The notes: a model not told the origin generated them from the letters alone. Positions 34,999 through 48,800 are shown, counted from the stretch's first letter. The stretch: 64,000 nucleotides of DNA from Azolla caroliniana (GCA_043228905.1 JBHGNT010000012.1:20894001-20958000); one strand, 5' to 3'. A program made the numbers and translations.

Positions 34999-36927
34999 TT
35001 ATGTTGCATTGTCCATAGCACCCACATCCACAAAGATATTCGACATGTAAATATATGATGCAGAATCCTCATCATCTAGTTGCCTGGCATGGGCAAAAGT
35101 ATGTCTTCCTAACTCCACATTCCCCCACTTCTGGCAATTAGCCAACACAATATGCCACAGAACACACTTTGGTTGGATTGGCATCTTCTTAACAATCTCT
35201 ATGGCCTCGTTGATACGTCCAGCACGACTCAAAAGATCAATAATACAAGTGTAATGCTCTAGAGCGGGGACGTAACCAGAATCCTCATTAATAGCCCCAA
35301 AGTACATTATACCCTTCTCAACTAAACCTCCATGATTACATGCATTAAGCACACTCAACAATGTGACTAGATCTGGCTTGATTCCACCTTCTACCATTCT
35401 ATCAAAGGTACTGCATACAATCTCATTCTCACCAAGTTGGGTGTATAAGGCGATTAATGAACTCCATGCCATCACATTTGGGCTCAAAACCTTATCGAAC
35501 ACAAGTTGTGATTCTTCGAACAATCCGCAATTTGCATACATGTCAACTAAAGAGCTTCCAACACAGAGGTCACTTTCCCATCCTTGTATAATCACTTTTG
35601 AATGTATTTCATGTCCATGATAAAAGGCTCCGATGCCCCCACATGCCTTCAAGATGCAAACAAGTGTAGTGATGTCTATCAAGAGACTACACTCTCTTTG
35701 CATTTGTGTGAAACAGTGGAGTGCTTTCTCACCATACCCATGCTCTACATAGCCAGAAATCAATACTGTCCATAACACAATATCTTTATGCACAAGTTTG
35801 TTGAAAACGTTTTCAGCTTCTGCAAGAGAGCCACATTTAACATACATATCGACCAATGTGCTTGCTACAATGCATGAATCCCTCAATAGAAACCCCTTTT
35901 TCATCATGTCTAAATGTACTTTTCGGCCCTTTTCAATGTCTTGTATACTCCCACATGCTTTTAAACAACAAATGTACATGACTTGATCTGGTGCGAAACC
36001 CGAGTATTCCATTTTATCAAACAGATAGAGCGCCTTTTTACCCTCGCCACATTCGGTATATCCCGAAATGATAGTTGTCCATGATACCAATGTCCGAAGA
36101 GGAAGAGTGTCAAATACTTGCTGTGCATGGCAAAGACATCCAAGCTTAATATACATATTGATCAAGCTATTCCCTACAAGAGGTTGAATTTCCAATGCTT
36201 TTTTCACAATCTTAGAATGTAATTCTTCTCCTTTCACTAAGGACCCTTGCTTACCACAGGCTTTCAATGTATATATGAATGTGACGACATCTGGGGATAT
36301 ACCTTGGAACTGCATTTGATAAAAACAAGATAGAACTTTCTCATTATCACCACTTCCAACATACCCACTAATCAATGAATTCCAAGCGACCACATTTCTC
36401 ACTTCAAGTGAATCAAATACCTCTTCTGCTTTGTGAAGAGATCCACATTTAGCATACATACCAACCAAAGCACTACCCATGAATGGATCCCTATAATACA
36501 CAGAACCCATCTTCCTCACCATATCTTCATGAATTTTGCAACCCATTTCTATCTCTTGTGTTTGTGCACAAACCTTCAATAATGCCACAAAGGTGTTTGA
36601 GCTAGGCTGGAAAGATGAGTTAAACTGCTGATGCATCTGTTGGTATAGTACCAGAGCTTCTTCTCCATCCTTATGCTTAGCATAACCACATATGAGAGAA
36701 TTCCAAGAGGAATCATCGTGATGAAGAAGCTTATCAAACATCTGGCGTGCATAGCACATTGCATTTCCAATACTCACAAATGTAGAGAGAAGTGGGTTTA
36801 CAATGAAATCATAGCTTTCAAGGCCATGGCTACACACATATATCTGGAATCTCAAGGCTTCAACTAGACTCCTCTCCTTACTACATCTGTATAGAATGGA
36901 AATGAAGTCTTCAATGGGGGGTATCAT
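34999..36927 (-). CDS. PLS-class pentatricopeptide repeat protein, intronless
   Basis: This is a single open frame of 642 codons from ATG at 36927 (MIPPIEDFISILYRC); an upstream TTG in the same frame is not a likely start. Pentatricopeptide repeats cover nearly all of it, with repeated anchors VAWNSLISGY, LVGMYAKCGSL, VSWTTIISGY, LKACGSIQDIEKG and LVDMYVKCGSL. PPR proteins bind organellar RNA for editing, splicing or stability. The last full motif is followed by an E-motif-like start (YIYMSNIFVDVGAMDNA) and then TAA, so the E and DYW editing domains are missing. No clear transit peptide precedes the repeats. The phrasing LKACGSI..VHLDM is what I associate with fern PPR genes. It may work with a separate deaminase partner or be C-terminally truncated. 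Confidence 0.92.
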   Translation of the reverse strand: MIPPIEDFISILYRCSKERSLVEALRFQIYVCSHGLESYDFIVNPLLSTFVSIGNAMCYARQMFDKLLHHDDSSWNSLICGYAKHKDGEEALVLYQQMHQQFNSSFQPSSNTFVALLKVCAQTQEIEMGCKIHEDMVRKMGSVYYRDPFMGSALVGMYAKCGSLHKAEEVFDSLEVRNVVAWNSLISGYVGSGDNEKVLSCFYQMQFQGISPDVVTFIYTLKACGKQGSLVKGEELHSKIVKKALEIQPLVGNSLINMYIKLGCLCHAQQVFDTLPLRTLVSWTTIISGYTECGEGKKALYLFDKMEYSGFAPDQVMYICCLKACGSIQDIEKGRKVHLDMMKKGFLLRDSCIVASTLVDMYVKCGSLAEAENVFNKLVHKDIVLWTVLISGYVEHGYGEKALHCFTQMQRECSLLIDITTLVCILKACGGIGAFYHGHEIHSKVIIQGWESDLCVGSSLVDMYANCGLFEESQLVFDKVLSPNVMAWSSLIALYTQLGENEIVCSTFDRMVEGGIKPDLVTLLSVLNACNHGGLVEKGIMYFGAINEDSGYVPALEHYTCIIDLLSRAGRINEAIEIVKKMPIQPKCVLWHIVLANCQKWGNVELGRHTFAHARQLDDEDSASYIYMSNIFVDVGAMDNAT

Positions 36928-39594
36928 CTCTTGAAATGAATCTATGGTTATGTGGGGACAAGACAACAAACACCTCAAGTTACCATATTTACAACAATAC
37001 CCCTATGTTTTCTTTTCCAGGGAAGTCAGGAAAAAAACTCTGAAATACCCAAGGTTTATTTATTTACATCAATACCCTTCCGACAAGTGCCTTCACAATT
37101 GCCTCCTCAAAGAGCATTTCCTTGTGGTATTTGGGCAGCAAAGATATGATATGGTCACTTGTCACTCTCTCTTTCGAGGATTGATCAAGGGTATTTTAGG
37201 GGAATAAGCAAAAAACAAGGCGGTATGGAGGAGATAATTTAGGGCATTATGCCAGATTACCTAAATCGTTACAAAATCTTTTGGCTAGTTATAATTGAGG
37301 TTTAATGTCTTCACAATTCTCTTACTCATACTCATATTGTAGTTTTTGACCTTGGGGATTCTTGAAACTATCCACAGTCTAGAACCGCTAATTGAGGTTT
37401 TACGAAACTTAGGCTACTACAAGGCAAAGTATGATAATTGGTTTTACATCCAATATGATCGCGACCAATCAAACTTAGAATCATCGTTGATCAAGTTTTA
37501 CTCAACTATCAAAACCTACAACTTGGGTGCTTCATGATTAGTATGATGTTATTTTAAGGAACTCGGTGTTTGGTACTCCCCAACACCCTTTTCACGCCCA
37601 TTACAATCCTGATAAATGTAACTTATAGTCGCCATTGAGAAACTCTCCTTACGATGCTAAAATTTGGAAAAAGAAATAGGAACTTTAGGCTAAAATATAT
37701 AAAGTAAAGAGTAAATTGTGTCTCACTCTCGTAGTTGTTGTCATCAAGTTGTGTGATTTGCCTACTCAAAACTTGCTACATTCCTTATACAACTTGTATG
37801 CATACATATTATAGTTGTTCCTTGTGAAACAACATTTTGGGCCATATGAATAGTTTGTTCACATTACATTTCCTTAAAACAAATTATGTACAATACACAA
37901 CCAGAGTGTGTGTATGAGCATGTATACATTTTTCAAGCCACAATCTAGCAACGACAATGTTTTTCATTTCATTAGAATCTGTCCCTTGTCTTTATTGCAT
38001 TGGTGCAATACTCTTTGAAGCTCCACACAATTGTTACTTTCTGCAAGCTCTTTTTGAAAGAGTTTACTTGTTCTTGTTGATTTAATAGCTTGGACTATCG
38101 TTGTGATTATCCATCGTATCTAGAGCTCTTGACCTCATTCCAAGATCAAAGTGAAAGCTATAGTTTGGTTATCAATGCAATTTGGCCAAAGTGTGCTTGG
38201 GTCTGCTACTTTTATTATTTGTGTTTGTATTTGAAACAAAATTTACCATGTGATTATTGATTGCATTAGGTGTCATTTTTTTCAAATTGTTAAGGCGAGA
38301 GTTAAGTTTTTGCACCATCCAAACCTCGATGTGATGCGAAAAGCCACACAAAATAAAGATTCAAATCACGCATTATCCTAAGGTATGATCTGAGACTGAA
38401 GGTAGCACCCCATAAACGTTCTATTGGAAGGTGTGATGTAGATGGGCTGGTTTCACATGTGAAATGCAAGTGGGAGTATAACTTGAAGACAGAAAGTGGA
38501 GGCCTTCATTATAACATGATTGAAAGCAAAGTTCCATTTTAATAGATTAAAGTTCATCACCAACATTTCTTTGACGTAGAAAAGTCATGTCCAAATGAAA
38601 CCGAAAAACATGTGATACTTTACGAACCAAGCAAGAATAGTTGTCGATAAATTGTCAAGCTTCTCAATAAGCCTCTTCATGGATGAGTTATTGCAATTAG
38701 CCTAAGTAAGCCTACACCTAATCTTCTTCTCCTACAACATTTTATAATTGTGCTCATCACCTTATTAATATTTATTGCGAATGTTCTAATAATTAATCAT
38801 TATTATATATTTATTTATTTTATGGAACGACATGATTCAGTATATGATCATGTACTATATGCATGCATGTGCCTGTTTATCATTGCCATAAGAAACCTAA
38901 AAGCCCTCAATACTTTAGAAACCTAATCTTTGGAGACTCGTGATTCTAGTTTGTGGCACTCATAATGACAATTGGTTATCTGGATGCAGCATTTTAACTT
39001 CTTGATCTGTATTAATTAGAAACACAACAAAAATGGACCTTTGAACAAGAAAAAAAAGAACTAATTCTCTTTGAAGATTTAACACAAAATTCATGCCTGA
39101 ACTCCCAGCCAATAAGTGAGATAATTACACGGTACCATATAAAAATGAGAATTACATTAAACAGAGATAACTGTGTAAATATCAAGGAGAAATATATGCT
39201 TTTGATGCATATTATAGCAATCATGCCAGTTAGTTTGAAATTTCTCGTCTAATTTTACAACATCGGGAATGAAAAGGATTGGGTGCATTTTTTTTATAGC
39301 TTGAGATTCTTCTTCTTCATTTGGGGTTGGGGGGTTGGATTACATAAGCTTAAGGTTACATAAATAAGAGTTTTCAAGAAATGTTAGTAATGTTTGAATA
39401 CTAAGTTATATAGGGCCAGACAGTAACTGGAGTGGTTACCTTGGGCACCACCATGACAAAGTTAAAAGAAAAAATAATGCTAAAAGAAGACTACAACTGT
39501 AGTCCCATATAAGGAGTGGAAGAAAACCCCACGAATATCCTGGTATGGATGTCAGAATTCTATGTCAGATTTTTAGTTTTTCCCTCAAAAGGGT
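36928..39594. other. Upstream of the PPR gene and intergenic, no gene found
   Basis: AT-rich with scattered short ORFs only. No RNA gene, repeat array or transposon domain was recognised. The 39.0-39.5 kb part may be 3' flank of the bZIP gene. Confidence 0.4.
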
Positions 39595-42500
39595 TCATGG
39601 ATCCAACTGCAATCCTTCTCCTAATACATCTGTTTTAGGAATACCCGTTGTCATTTTCTCCAAATCCTCATCCGATTCCTCTGACCTTTGCATCGATATC
39701 TGTATCCCCACAGCATTTCATGAAATTAGGCATGACCACAAGGGTTTAAAAATAAAATAAACAATCTTCTTTGGTTTGTTCAGTTTAAGGAAAATATATT
39801 GTCTGCTCTTTAAAGATACATTTCTTCCGCCTTTAAAACATATAATTTGGGCTTTCTAATGAAAATAGTTTTGCCTTCAACAAAAATTCCTTGGGTGAAT
39901 ATAGTGGAATTATTAAAGAACTTCCTTTGGTCTTTAGAAAAATTCATTCGCTTTTCAAAACAATTTTCTGCAGTCTTTGGAAAACAATTCACAATTTTTT
40001 TGGAGAAAATTTCTTCAGGAACATATATTCTTTCTTCAATCTTTAAAATAAATAGCTACAGTCTTCAGAACAAATTGACGTAGGTCTTTCTAGGATAAAT
40101 TTCTTTGCCTCTTGAAACTAATTCCATTGTGTCAACACATAACCTAATAGCAAGCACAGCAATTTAAAGACTCTCCTCTCACCAAAAGAGATGCATTGTC
40201 TGCAGAAAGCTTTTTACACTCTTCTGTCATCCTGTTAAGCTCCTCGCGGAGGGATGCATTCTCTGATGTAAGGGACTGCACTTTTGCAGCTAATTCATCA
40301 CATTCTGCCTGCAATAATCAATCCTTCAATATATTAATTGATTTACTGTGCATTAGTATTACATTTTTTATATGCATGCCCAGAAAACAGATCCTTCCAT
40401 TAGTACACTCGACTTTCATACGTCTTTATGTTCTTCATGCTTTCTTCTATATTTACCTGTTTCCTCAACCTGGATCTTCGTGCTGATTCCCTATTAGATT
40501 GCTTTCTTCGTTGACGCTTCAATTCTCTTTCATCCTTCAATAACCGAAGATGTCAAAACAGCCCGCCATAATGCATTTCAATATATACATAGAATTAACT
40601 TTTTGTAACACACTACAGTTAACAAAATAAATAAAATAAAATAACCTTTGTTCATTTAGACAAGTACGTATGCAAGCAAATATCTGGACATTTAGCAGAG
40701 ACCACTACTTGAATATGAAGAAGTGCCTTGATCATGTCTATGCTTCCTTTAATTTCATTTTCTGATGATATATTTATTACTTGAATTGTTATTCCTTCTT
40801 AGGGCTTAGAAGAGTATTTTATTTCTTCTCATGACCTCTTTAGTATTTGACTTTGTATTCTAGTTCTGTCCTTAAGTTTAAACAAGGTGATAGGAAGAGG
40901 GATACAAATGAGTTCCCCGGACATATACCTGCAACCATAATTCTCCAGGCATTACACTCGGAGAAGGAATCAAAGCATTGTTATTCGTGGCTGAGCCCCT
41001 TTTACCTCTGTTAGCTCCTAACACCGCAGGTGATCCTCCACTCCAGTAATCCATCCCAATGTTAAGATTAGTTAAAGGACCTGCACCTACAACCTGTTTT
41101 CCACCGATGGAAATTGGCCCCGTCATTTGGTTAACATTTTCTGTAACATTTCCATAATGAGTTGCATTTACCGCATGAGGGTTCATTGCTGCAAAACAAT
41201 GCAAACAAAGATCGGAGCAAAGACTCAAAAGTTGAAAGAGTTTCATCTCGGTCTCTATCAATTTAATAAATACCACGACACACTGCCTATAGGTCAGGTC
41301 CAGTTCAAATTACCTTCTGAAGTTGCCTGATCAAACCCATTCTGGCGCACTTCCTGGGCAGCCTGAATGAAACACGCCTTGTCAATTGTAAACATACAGA
41401 CAGCAGATTTGTATCTTATCAATAATAAATGTATCGATGGCATTTGCACCTTGTTAATAATAGGCATATAGAAGTTCATGTTTGAATCTAGTCAAAAATA
41501 AAAATGTACATGGCCATATTGTATTGTGACTGTAAATATATGAGTTTAAAAAATAACCTACATCTTGTGAGTTGCCTTCACTTCCATCTGTTGAGCCTTC
41601 GCTCCCACTATCAGCACTATTAAAAAGAAAACAAGTTACCGTCAAAGCCTACTTAAGAAACAAATTCACAATATCACTTGCAACATTAAATTCACCTCTG
41701 AGAAAGCACACCACCATTCATCGATGGCACATTTGCTTTGTCTGTTTCGCTCACTTTTCCTGTAATCATACCAAGGCTTCCTAAACTCCCTTTCAACTTC
41801 TTCGTACTTTTCTTCAACTTGTTTTCATCATTTGATTTCCCTTCTGCATCAGCCGCTACAGAGCCAGCGACCTGAAAATCATGCAAATGCTAAACATACA
41901 AGAATGCTACTAAATGAAAATAACATATAAATACTGCTGAAGGAAAATAACACGCCACTACTGAATGACAATCACCTACAAATATTACCAAATGAAAAGC
42001 ACCGAAAAAACATAGCAAATACTAAACCCAACTTTGCAACACTTACTGGTGTCATGGGAGGATGTCCATAAATTCCTCCATGTGGATACATTGCTGCATA
42101 TGGCGGTGGAGTCCCATAAGGAGGCATTAAAGGCTTCTCTCATGTGAAGGGATACAATTTGAGAGTCAACAATAAATTTAGATATTAAACTTCCTTAAAG
42201 AAAACAATGACAGCAATATCCACCTGGCCACCCCACATGTAAGGATGGGGCTGTGGACCTGATCCCATTGCAGAGGGGAAATAACCAGGTGGTGGAGGCA
42301 ATGGTGACATTCCATTCCCATAATAAGCCTGCCCATGTAAACAAAACATCCCACAATTGTGTAAATTTGAGTTATCTGTATAACAAAAATTTTAAACTTT
42401 GCCATCCAAAGATGTTTGCCAACCATATATACATATTTTAGATAAGTAATCTCAAGATTGAGAATCTACGCCCAGATTTAAATGAACCCATATGTTGAAG

Positions 42501-43130
42501 GAGAATTGTGTAAATTTGAGTTTTCTGTACTGAAAAGCATCAAAACTATGCAGTCCCAAGAAGTTTATCAACCATGCATACATAATTCTGGTAGATAATC
42601 CCCGGATTGAGAATCAATACCCAGATTTTAATTACATTATATGTCAAAAAATGGCAGATTTTGGCACAAAACCCGACATCGAATTTCAATGTTAATAAAT
42701 GTCTATGTTAGAGCCTATAAAACAAGTATATAGCCCAGACATAATTTTTAACATAAACTGCAATGGAATGCCATGATTCGTATTAAAAATCAACCTGAAA
42801 AGCTGCCGCCCATTCGGGATATGGCATAGGTGATGCAGTCGTTGGAGTCTGTTCCTTCACAAACACAAAAGAAAAAGAGATGAATTTTATGGGAATATAC
42901 ACATTAGAAGAGTTTAGGATTAGGAGAATCACTGTTAATGCGAGAAATCATGATAATTATACAAAGAAATGGGATTGAGGCTTGGGGAAATAAGAGAAAG
43001 TATTGGGATATACACATTCATCCAGATAAGGTTAAGGAGGAAAAGGCAAGGGAATGATTGTTTTCCTACTTACTTGAGGTGTAGAAGTCTTGGTGGTTTT
43101 CGTTGGAGTTCCCATTTCTCCAGAGCCCAT
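39595..43130 (-). CDS. G-box-binding bZIP transcription factor (GBF type)
   Basis: Eleven exons agree in phase: 43130-43074, 42848-42795, 42328-42224, 42136-42047, 41871-41696, 41616-41562, 41362-41314, 41188-40929, 40534-40457, 40308-40183 and 39699-39595, for 384 residues. The N-terminus (MGSGEMGTPTK) and the Pro-rich stretches (PYPEWAAAFQAYYG, HPYMWGGQ, MPPYGTPPPYAAMYPHGGIY) are the MFMR region typical of GBF1/bZIP16/68. The conserved PGELWLQDERELKRQRRK leads into the basic region (283-308, SNRESARRSRLRKQ), followed by a leucine zipper (309-350). These factors bind CACGTG G-boxes as dimers in light and stress signalling. An 85 bp 5' UTR intron (43217-43133) ends two bases before the ATG. 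Every junction is GT-AG. The last exon is the least certain. Confidence 0.92.
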
Positions 43131-43560
43131 ACCTGAAACACAAGAGAGAAGATAATTTGAAGATGATGATTGATGATGGGGATGAATAAGAGGGAACTGT
43201 CTCCTCTCAAATTCTACCTTTGTAGACAGATCGCTGAAGCAGAGAGGTGAATTTTCACACAGAAGCTATGAAGAAGAGAAGATCTGAGGCCGAGATTGAG
43301 GGGCCATCACATGAAAACAAGAGGAATCTGAGATAAAACTCCAGAAGGACAGAAGACAGATCGTCGAAGGAATCAGAAGAAAAAGAAGAAGAAGAATTAA
43401 TGAAAGAAGAAGGATGAAGAGTAATGGAGAGAGAGAAGACACGATGGATGCAGACTCAGCAGAGAGAGAGGGAAGACGTGTCTGTCGTGTGAGAGCGCAC
43501 AGAGCCACGCAGATTAGGGTTTTCACACAGACAGGCGCGCACACACAGACAGTGCTTGCC
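43131..43560 (-). promoter_or_regulatory. 5' UTR and promoter-proximal region of the GBF gene
   Basis: A UTR exon ends at 43218 and its intron is 43217-43133. Further upstream the minus strand is CT-rich and includes TCTTCTTC and CTCTCTCTC runs, common in plant leaders. The transcription start is not resolved. Confidence 0.5.
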
Positions 43561-43969
43561 ACGTCAGACGGCCGGTTTCACACCTGTCCGCCCAAAACTG
43601 CCCCAAGGGCCAACCCAATCCACTTCCTCCCCTGCCCATCTCTCCGGAACAAAATTACAAAAAGGACAACTCAGGTATCTATACTATCACATTCAGATGG
43701 ATAGATATGTAGATAGAACATATCTTTTTAACCTCTGTATGAGACCGTTCTGTGATCTTCGAGAAAGCAAGGCAGAGTGAAGGAAACATATATAGTTGAT
43801 AGGAAATCGATATCAACTAACGTCTTTTAAGACCATAGTTGATAGGAAATCGAAGCAACGATTCCCCGACGATGGTTTCTCGCACTTTCTTTCGATTTTG
43901 CATTCTTGTGTGTTGTGGGGGAGAAAAAGGGAAGTCGCTAACCCCCCCCCCCCCCCCCCCGCCAGTCCA

Positions 43970-44075
43970 TCCATTGTGGACATGGTTGTGTCATATGCTC
44001 TCGAAGACCGCGCGACGTCGTTGGTTCGATCCTACACACCAATATTGTCACGTGTAGTTCAAGAGAATCGATATA
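43970..44075 (+). mobile_element. tRNA-derived SINE-like element
   Basis: An A-box-like GTGGACATGGTTG is followed by an exact B box in TTGGTTCGATCCTAC. The spacing is tRNA-like, with GCTCTCGAAGACCGCG between. No tail or target duplication was identified. Confidence 0.45.
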
Positions 44076-44099
44076 TGTATTGTATACACCAAACATATG

Positions 44100-44190
44100 T
44101 AAAATTAAGGATTTGAATCCATGACCTTGTGATCCCGGTAGCTTGATAACTTTGCCAATAGGACGAGTGCCTTACCAAGCTAACACATAG
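44100..44190 (-). mobile_element. Second tRNA-derived SINE-like element
   Basis: Read on the minus strand, TTAGCTTGGTAAGGC (A-box-like) is followed by GGATTCAAATCC (B-box-like) at tRNA spacing. It lies tail to tail with the previous SINE-like block. Confidence 0.45.
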
Positions 44191-45082
44191 CATTAGAATG
44201 AGACGTCCATTTTTGTACATACTTGACCCCCAAATCTCATTTCTCACGCTCCTATACAAATGCGCCAAACCCCATGAGTGTATTCAACCTTTCTGTTGGC
44301 ATGTGGAATTAACATGTAGGGAATACCTCCGAAATATCCCTAAGTTTTTCTTTACTTCCATTTGATGCCCTCGACTCTCATTATTCCCTTGAAGCAACCT
44401 TGGTCAACCTCTAAACAATATAAAACATGAAGACGTTGGTTATATAATTGCCCAAATATAATGCTAGTAATTGTGAAAAGGAGGGGAAGAATTAACTAAC
44501 TAAAATGATAACGAATGTATTAGTAGTGGTTATGTGTTTTGCTTCAATCCAACTTTTAAGGAGTCAAGCCCACAACAAGAAAAGCAAGAAATTTAGGTAG
44601 GCACATAAACAAACCCAACGAATGTAGAAAGAGAATAGTGGAAGTGAATAAAAGGGATATTGAGCTTTTGAAATCAACCATAAGATGCTATTGTCTCCAT
44701 ATTATAAGGGCATGTCATTTAGCTCTACTTAATCCTCAAACATATATCACAAGAGAGATAGAAAGTTAGATTTTATTTTTGTTTCTGGAGGTCAAATAGG
44801 ACCTCTAAAGTTTTCACATAGTACAGTTCAAGAACTTTAATAGTGAACGTTGCAATTGAGAGTACACACTATGACTATGCGAGAAATTTGTGCAAGGATT
44901 GGGTTTAGTGGAACATGTGTGCAAAGCAAAATCGAGTGTGATCATAGATAGAACATTGTAACAGAGTGTGATACTCAGACTCTTAAGCTTGTTTTGGGCA
45001 AAATGTGTGTAAGCAACTTCTCTTATCACCTATGCCTTAATGTTGCTTCTCACATCAAAGTGACTTTGAGCTAGGTCGTAAG

Positions 45083-45415
45083 TGTTGGCAACGCCGTCGT
45101 CTACTGCGGAACAAGATCAACAATCCTCTAGTGGAAGATCTTGAGTAGATACAAGATCACAATGGATTGATGGCAACATAGACAGAAAAACAGAAATGCA
45201 ACTGGTGTGTTAGAGAGAGAGAAACGATTAGGCACATGTTGGAATATATTGCAATAGCCACAAGGAACGACAATTGTATAACTAGGTTACAAAGTCAGTT
45301 TATATACTAACTCACTTAGGGCAACTGCCCTTCTCACTATTTACATAAGTAGCCTAAGCCTAGTGTGTACAAAGGAGACGGTGTGAATATGACCATTAGA
45401 AGCCCGTATTCAACA
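45083..45415 (-). repeat. Copia-1 3' LTR
   Basis: 333 bp, TGTTGG...CAACA on the + strand. A minus-strand TATA-like TATATAAA lies at about 45299-45306. It matches 52491-52814 with scattered substitutions. Confidence 0.88.
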
Positions 45416-45839
45416 TTCCTCCGTAATAGACATATACATCAAAAATCTATAAAGCGAAATGAATGTAGAATACAGTCTTACATATTGATATAAGGTTTCC
45501 AAACAATCGAGAATTCGTTCGAATCGGTGAACTCCGAAGACCAAAAGACTGGATTGACTGAGTTCGGAGATTGTGAAGCTGAAGTTCGGACTATCTAGGT
45601 TTGTTGTCCGAGAAACATCCTGGGTGTCCAATTTAATCGGATTGACTCTTCATTACGCCCATTTGATGCCGAAGGCATCGAGATCGATTCACTGAGAGAC
45701 ACTTGGTCATTGCATCCGCAACGTTATCGGCTATAGGTACCTTCTCAAGGCTGATTTCCCCTTAAGTGACACAGTCCCAAACAAAATGATATCGAACATC
45801 GATATGCTTGGAGGCGTTGTGATGAACCGGATTTTTCGA

Positions 45840-48800
45840 TAGAGCAAAAACACCCTAACTGTCACTGTAAACAATTGGAGCCGAGCCGATTTCAGCTTGT
45901 CGAAATGTATAGGCCAGTCGACCAAGCCATAGGGCCTCTTTTGCCGCATCAGACGCGGTTACGTATTCGGCCTCGGTCGTAGATGTGGTAGTGCACTCCT
46001 AAAATTTCAATTTCCATGAGATCGCTCCATTGCCAAGTTTAAAACAATCTCCAGTTCTTGATTTACGGCTGTCTATGCAACCTGCAAAGTCCGAATCGGT
46101 GTATCCAAGTACACCTAAGATGTTGTTCGGGCGGAATAGATTACGAAGGTGTTTTGTGCCCACCAAATATATGAACACATGCTTGACTGCATTCCAATGC
46201 GATCGACCAGGATTGTGCATAAATCTACTGACGACTCCAAGGGCGTGAGTGATGTCAGGTCGTGTCGCAACCATCACATACATCAGGGAGCCTACTGCCG
46301 GTGCATACGGTACTAACTTCATAATCTCCCCCTCCGGATCGAATGCCGGGCAGTCTCGCTGAGACAGTCGAGTACTAATGGGGAGCGGGGTTGAAGCAGA
46401 TTTTGCCGATTGCATGTTGAAGCGTTCCAAGACACGTCAAATGTAGTCGGATTGAGACAAAAACAATTGTCTTCTATTTTGATTCCGACTTATTTTCATG
46501 CCAAGAATGTGTTGAGCCGGACCAAGATCCTTCATGGCAAACTTCAACCGCAATTTCTGAACAAGTTCAGCGAGTTCTCTAGCATGGTGACTTGAGACAG
46601 TGGTCCTCATCGCTCTTTGAGAAGATGATCTATTGGATGAAGTCATCGAACTTCTTGTACCACTCTCGCGACACCTGTTTTAGGCCGTAAAGACTCTTCC
46701 TGAGTCGACAGACTAGATGTTCTTGGCCGAATACCACGAAGCCTTTTGGCTCCTCCATATAAATTTCCTCCTCAAGATCACCATGGAGGAAAGCTGTTTT
46801 TACATCTAGCTAAATCTACTCCAAATTCTCGGCTGCCACTATGCCCAACATAAAGCGAAGGGTGGTATTTTCACCATTGGTGAATTTTTTTTGTCGAAGT
46901 CGACGCCGTATTCCTGTCGAAAACCCTTTGCTACTAATCTGGCCTTGAATTTCAGGGTGGTCGAATCAGACGTCTCCTTAACTCGATAGACCCGCTTACA
47001 CGGAAGAGCACGTCGATTCTTCGGTAATTCGACCAAGTCCCACGTGTTGTTTGCACGAATGGAGTTGATTTCGGATTCCATTGCTAGATGCCAGGTGGCC
47101 GAGTCGGCTGATGCCGACGCTTCTTCGTACGACGTCGGTTCTTCGGCGTCCGTACAGAAGATACCATGAGAGTATCTCTCCAAGGGTTGCGTCAGTCTCT
47201 CGGATCGTCGAGGTATGATTGGAGCAGTCACATCGGGTGTCGTGGTTGGATGGTCCAAAGCAGAGTCATTTGCTTGTGTCGTGTTTGACATTGCCGAGTC
47301 GGTGTAAGAGGCTTCAACTACCCGTGAGGCCGACCGCGTGTTGTGGGTTAGGCCTTCGTGAAGGGTTGGCACATCGGAGAAAATTACACTTCGGACTTCA
47401 ATCGGTTTTTCGACTATTTATGCATGGTCCACTCGTTGAACAGAACGCCCGAACTTCGGACGATCTGTCTATGCTCGGGGTCCCAAAGTCGGTATCCAAT
47501 TTTGCCATTTAGTCCATAACCAAGGAAAATACATTTCCTACACCTTCGTGAGCAACAACACCCTGACTATCACTGTAAACAATTGGAGCCGAGCCGATTT
47601 CAGCTTGTCGAAACGTGTAGGCTAGTCGACCAAGCCATAGGGCCTCTTTTGCCGCATCAGACGCGGTTACGTATTCGGCCTCGATCGTAGATGTGGTACT
47701 GCACTCCTAAAATTTCAATTTCCATGAGATCGCTCCATTGCCAAGTTTAAAACAATCTCCGATTCTCGATTTACGACTGTCTATGCAACCTGGAAAGTCC
47801 GAGTCGGTGTATCCGAGTACGCTTGAGATGCCGTTCGGGCGGAATAGAATATGAAGGTGTTTTGTGCCCACCAAATATATGAACACATGCTTGACTGCAT
47901 TCCAATGCGATCGGCCAGGATTGTGCATAAATCTACTAACAGCTCCAATGGCATGAGTGATGTCAAGTTGTGTCGCGACCATCACATACATCATGGAGCC
48001 TACTACCGATGCATACGGTACTGACTTCATAATCTCCCCCTCCGGACCGGATGCCGGGCAGTCTCGCTGAGACAGTCGAGTACTAATGGGGAGCGGGGTT
48101 GAAGCAGATTTTGTCGATTGCATGTTGAAGCGTTCTAAGACATGTCAAATGTAGTCGGATTGAGACAAAAACAATTGTCTTCTATTTTGATTCCGACTTA
48201 TTTTCATGCCAAGAATGTGTTGAGCCGGACCAAGGTCCTTCATGGGAAACTTCAACCGTAGTTGCTGAACAAGTTCGGCGAGTTCTCTAGCATGGTGACT
48301 TGAGACAGTGGTCATCATCGCTCTTTGAGAAGATGATCTATTGGATGAAGTCATCGAACTTCTTGTACCACTCTTGCGGCACCTGTTTTAGGCCGTAAAG
48401 ACTCTTCCTGAGTCGGCAGACTAGATGTTCTTGGCCGAATACCACGAAGCCTTTCGGCTCCTCCATATAAATTTCCTCCTCAAGATCACCATGGAGGAAA
48501 GCTGTTTTTACATCTAGCTAAATCTACTCCAAATTCTCGGCTACCACTATGCCCAACATAAAGCGAAGGGTGGTATTTTCACCATTGGTGAAATTTTTTT
48601 GTCGAAGTCGACGCCGTATTCCTGTCGAAAACCCTTTGCTACTAATCTGGCCTTGAATTTCAGGGTGGTCGAATCAGACGTCTCCTTAACTCGATAGACC
48701 CGCTTACACGGAAGAGCACGTCGATTCTTCGGTAATTCGACCAAGTTCCACGTGTTGTTTGCACGAATGGAGTTGATTTCGGATTCCATTGCTAGATGCC

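Larger units (their letters stand above)
43561..45077. other. Intergenic with homopolymer and SINE-like pieces
   Basis: It holds a 19 bp direct repeat ATAGTTGATAGGAAATCGA (43792 and 43834), a run of 19 C (43942-43960), and two tRNA-like blocks listed separately. The rest is AT-rich, with no gene. Confidence 0.5.
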
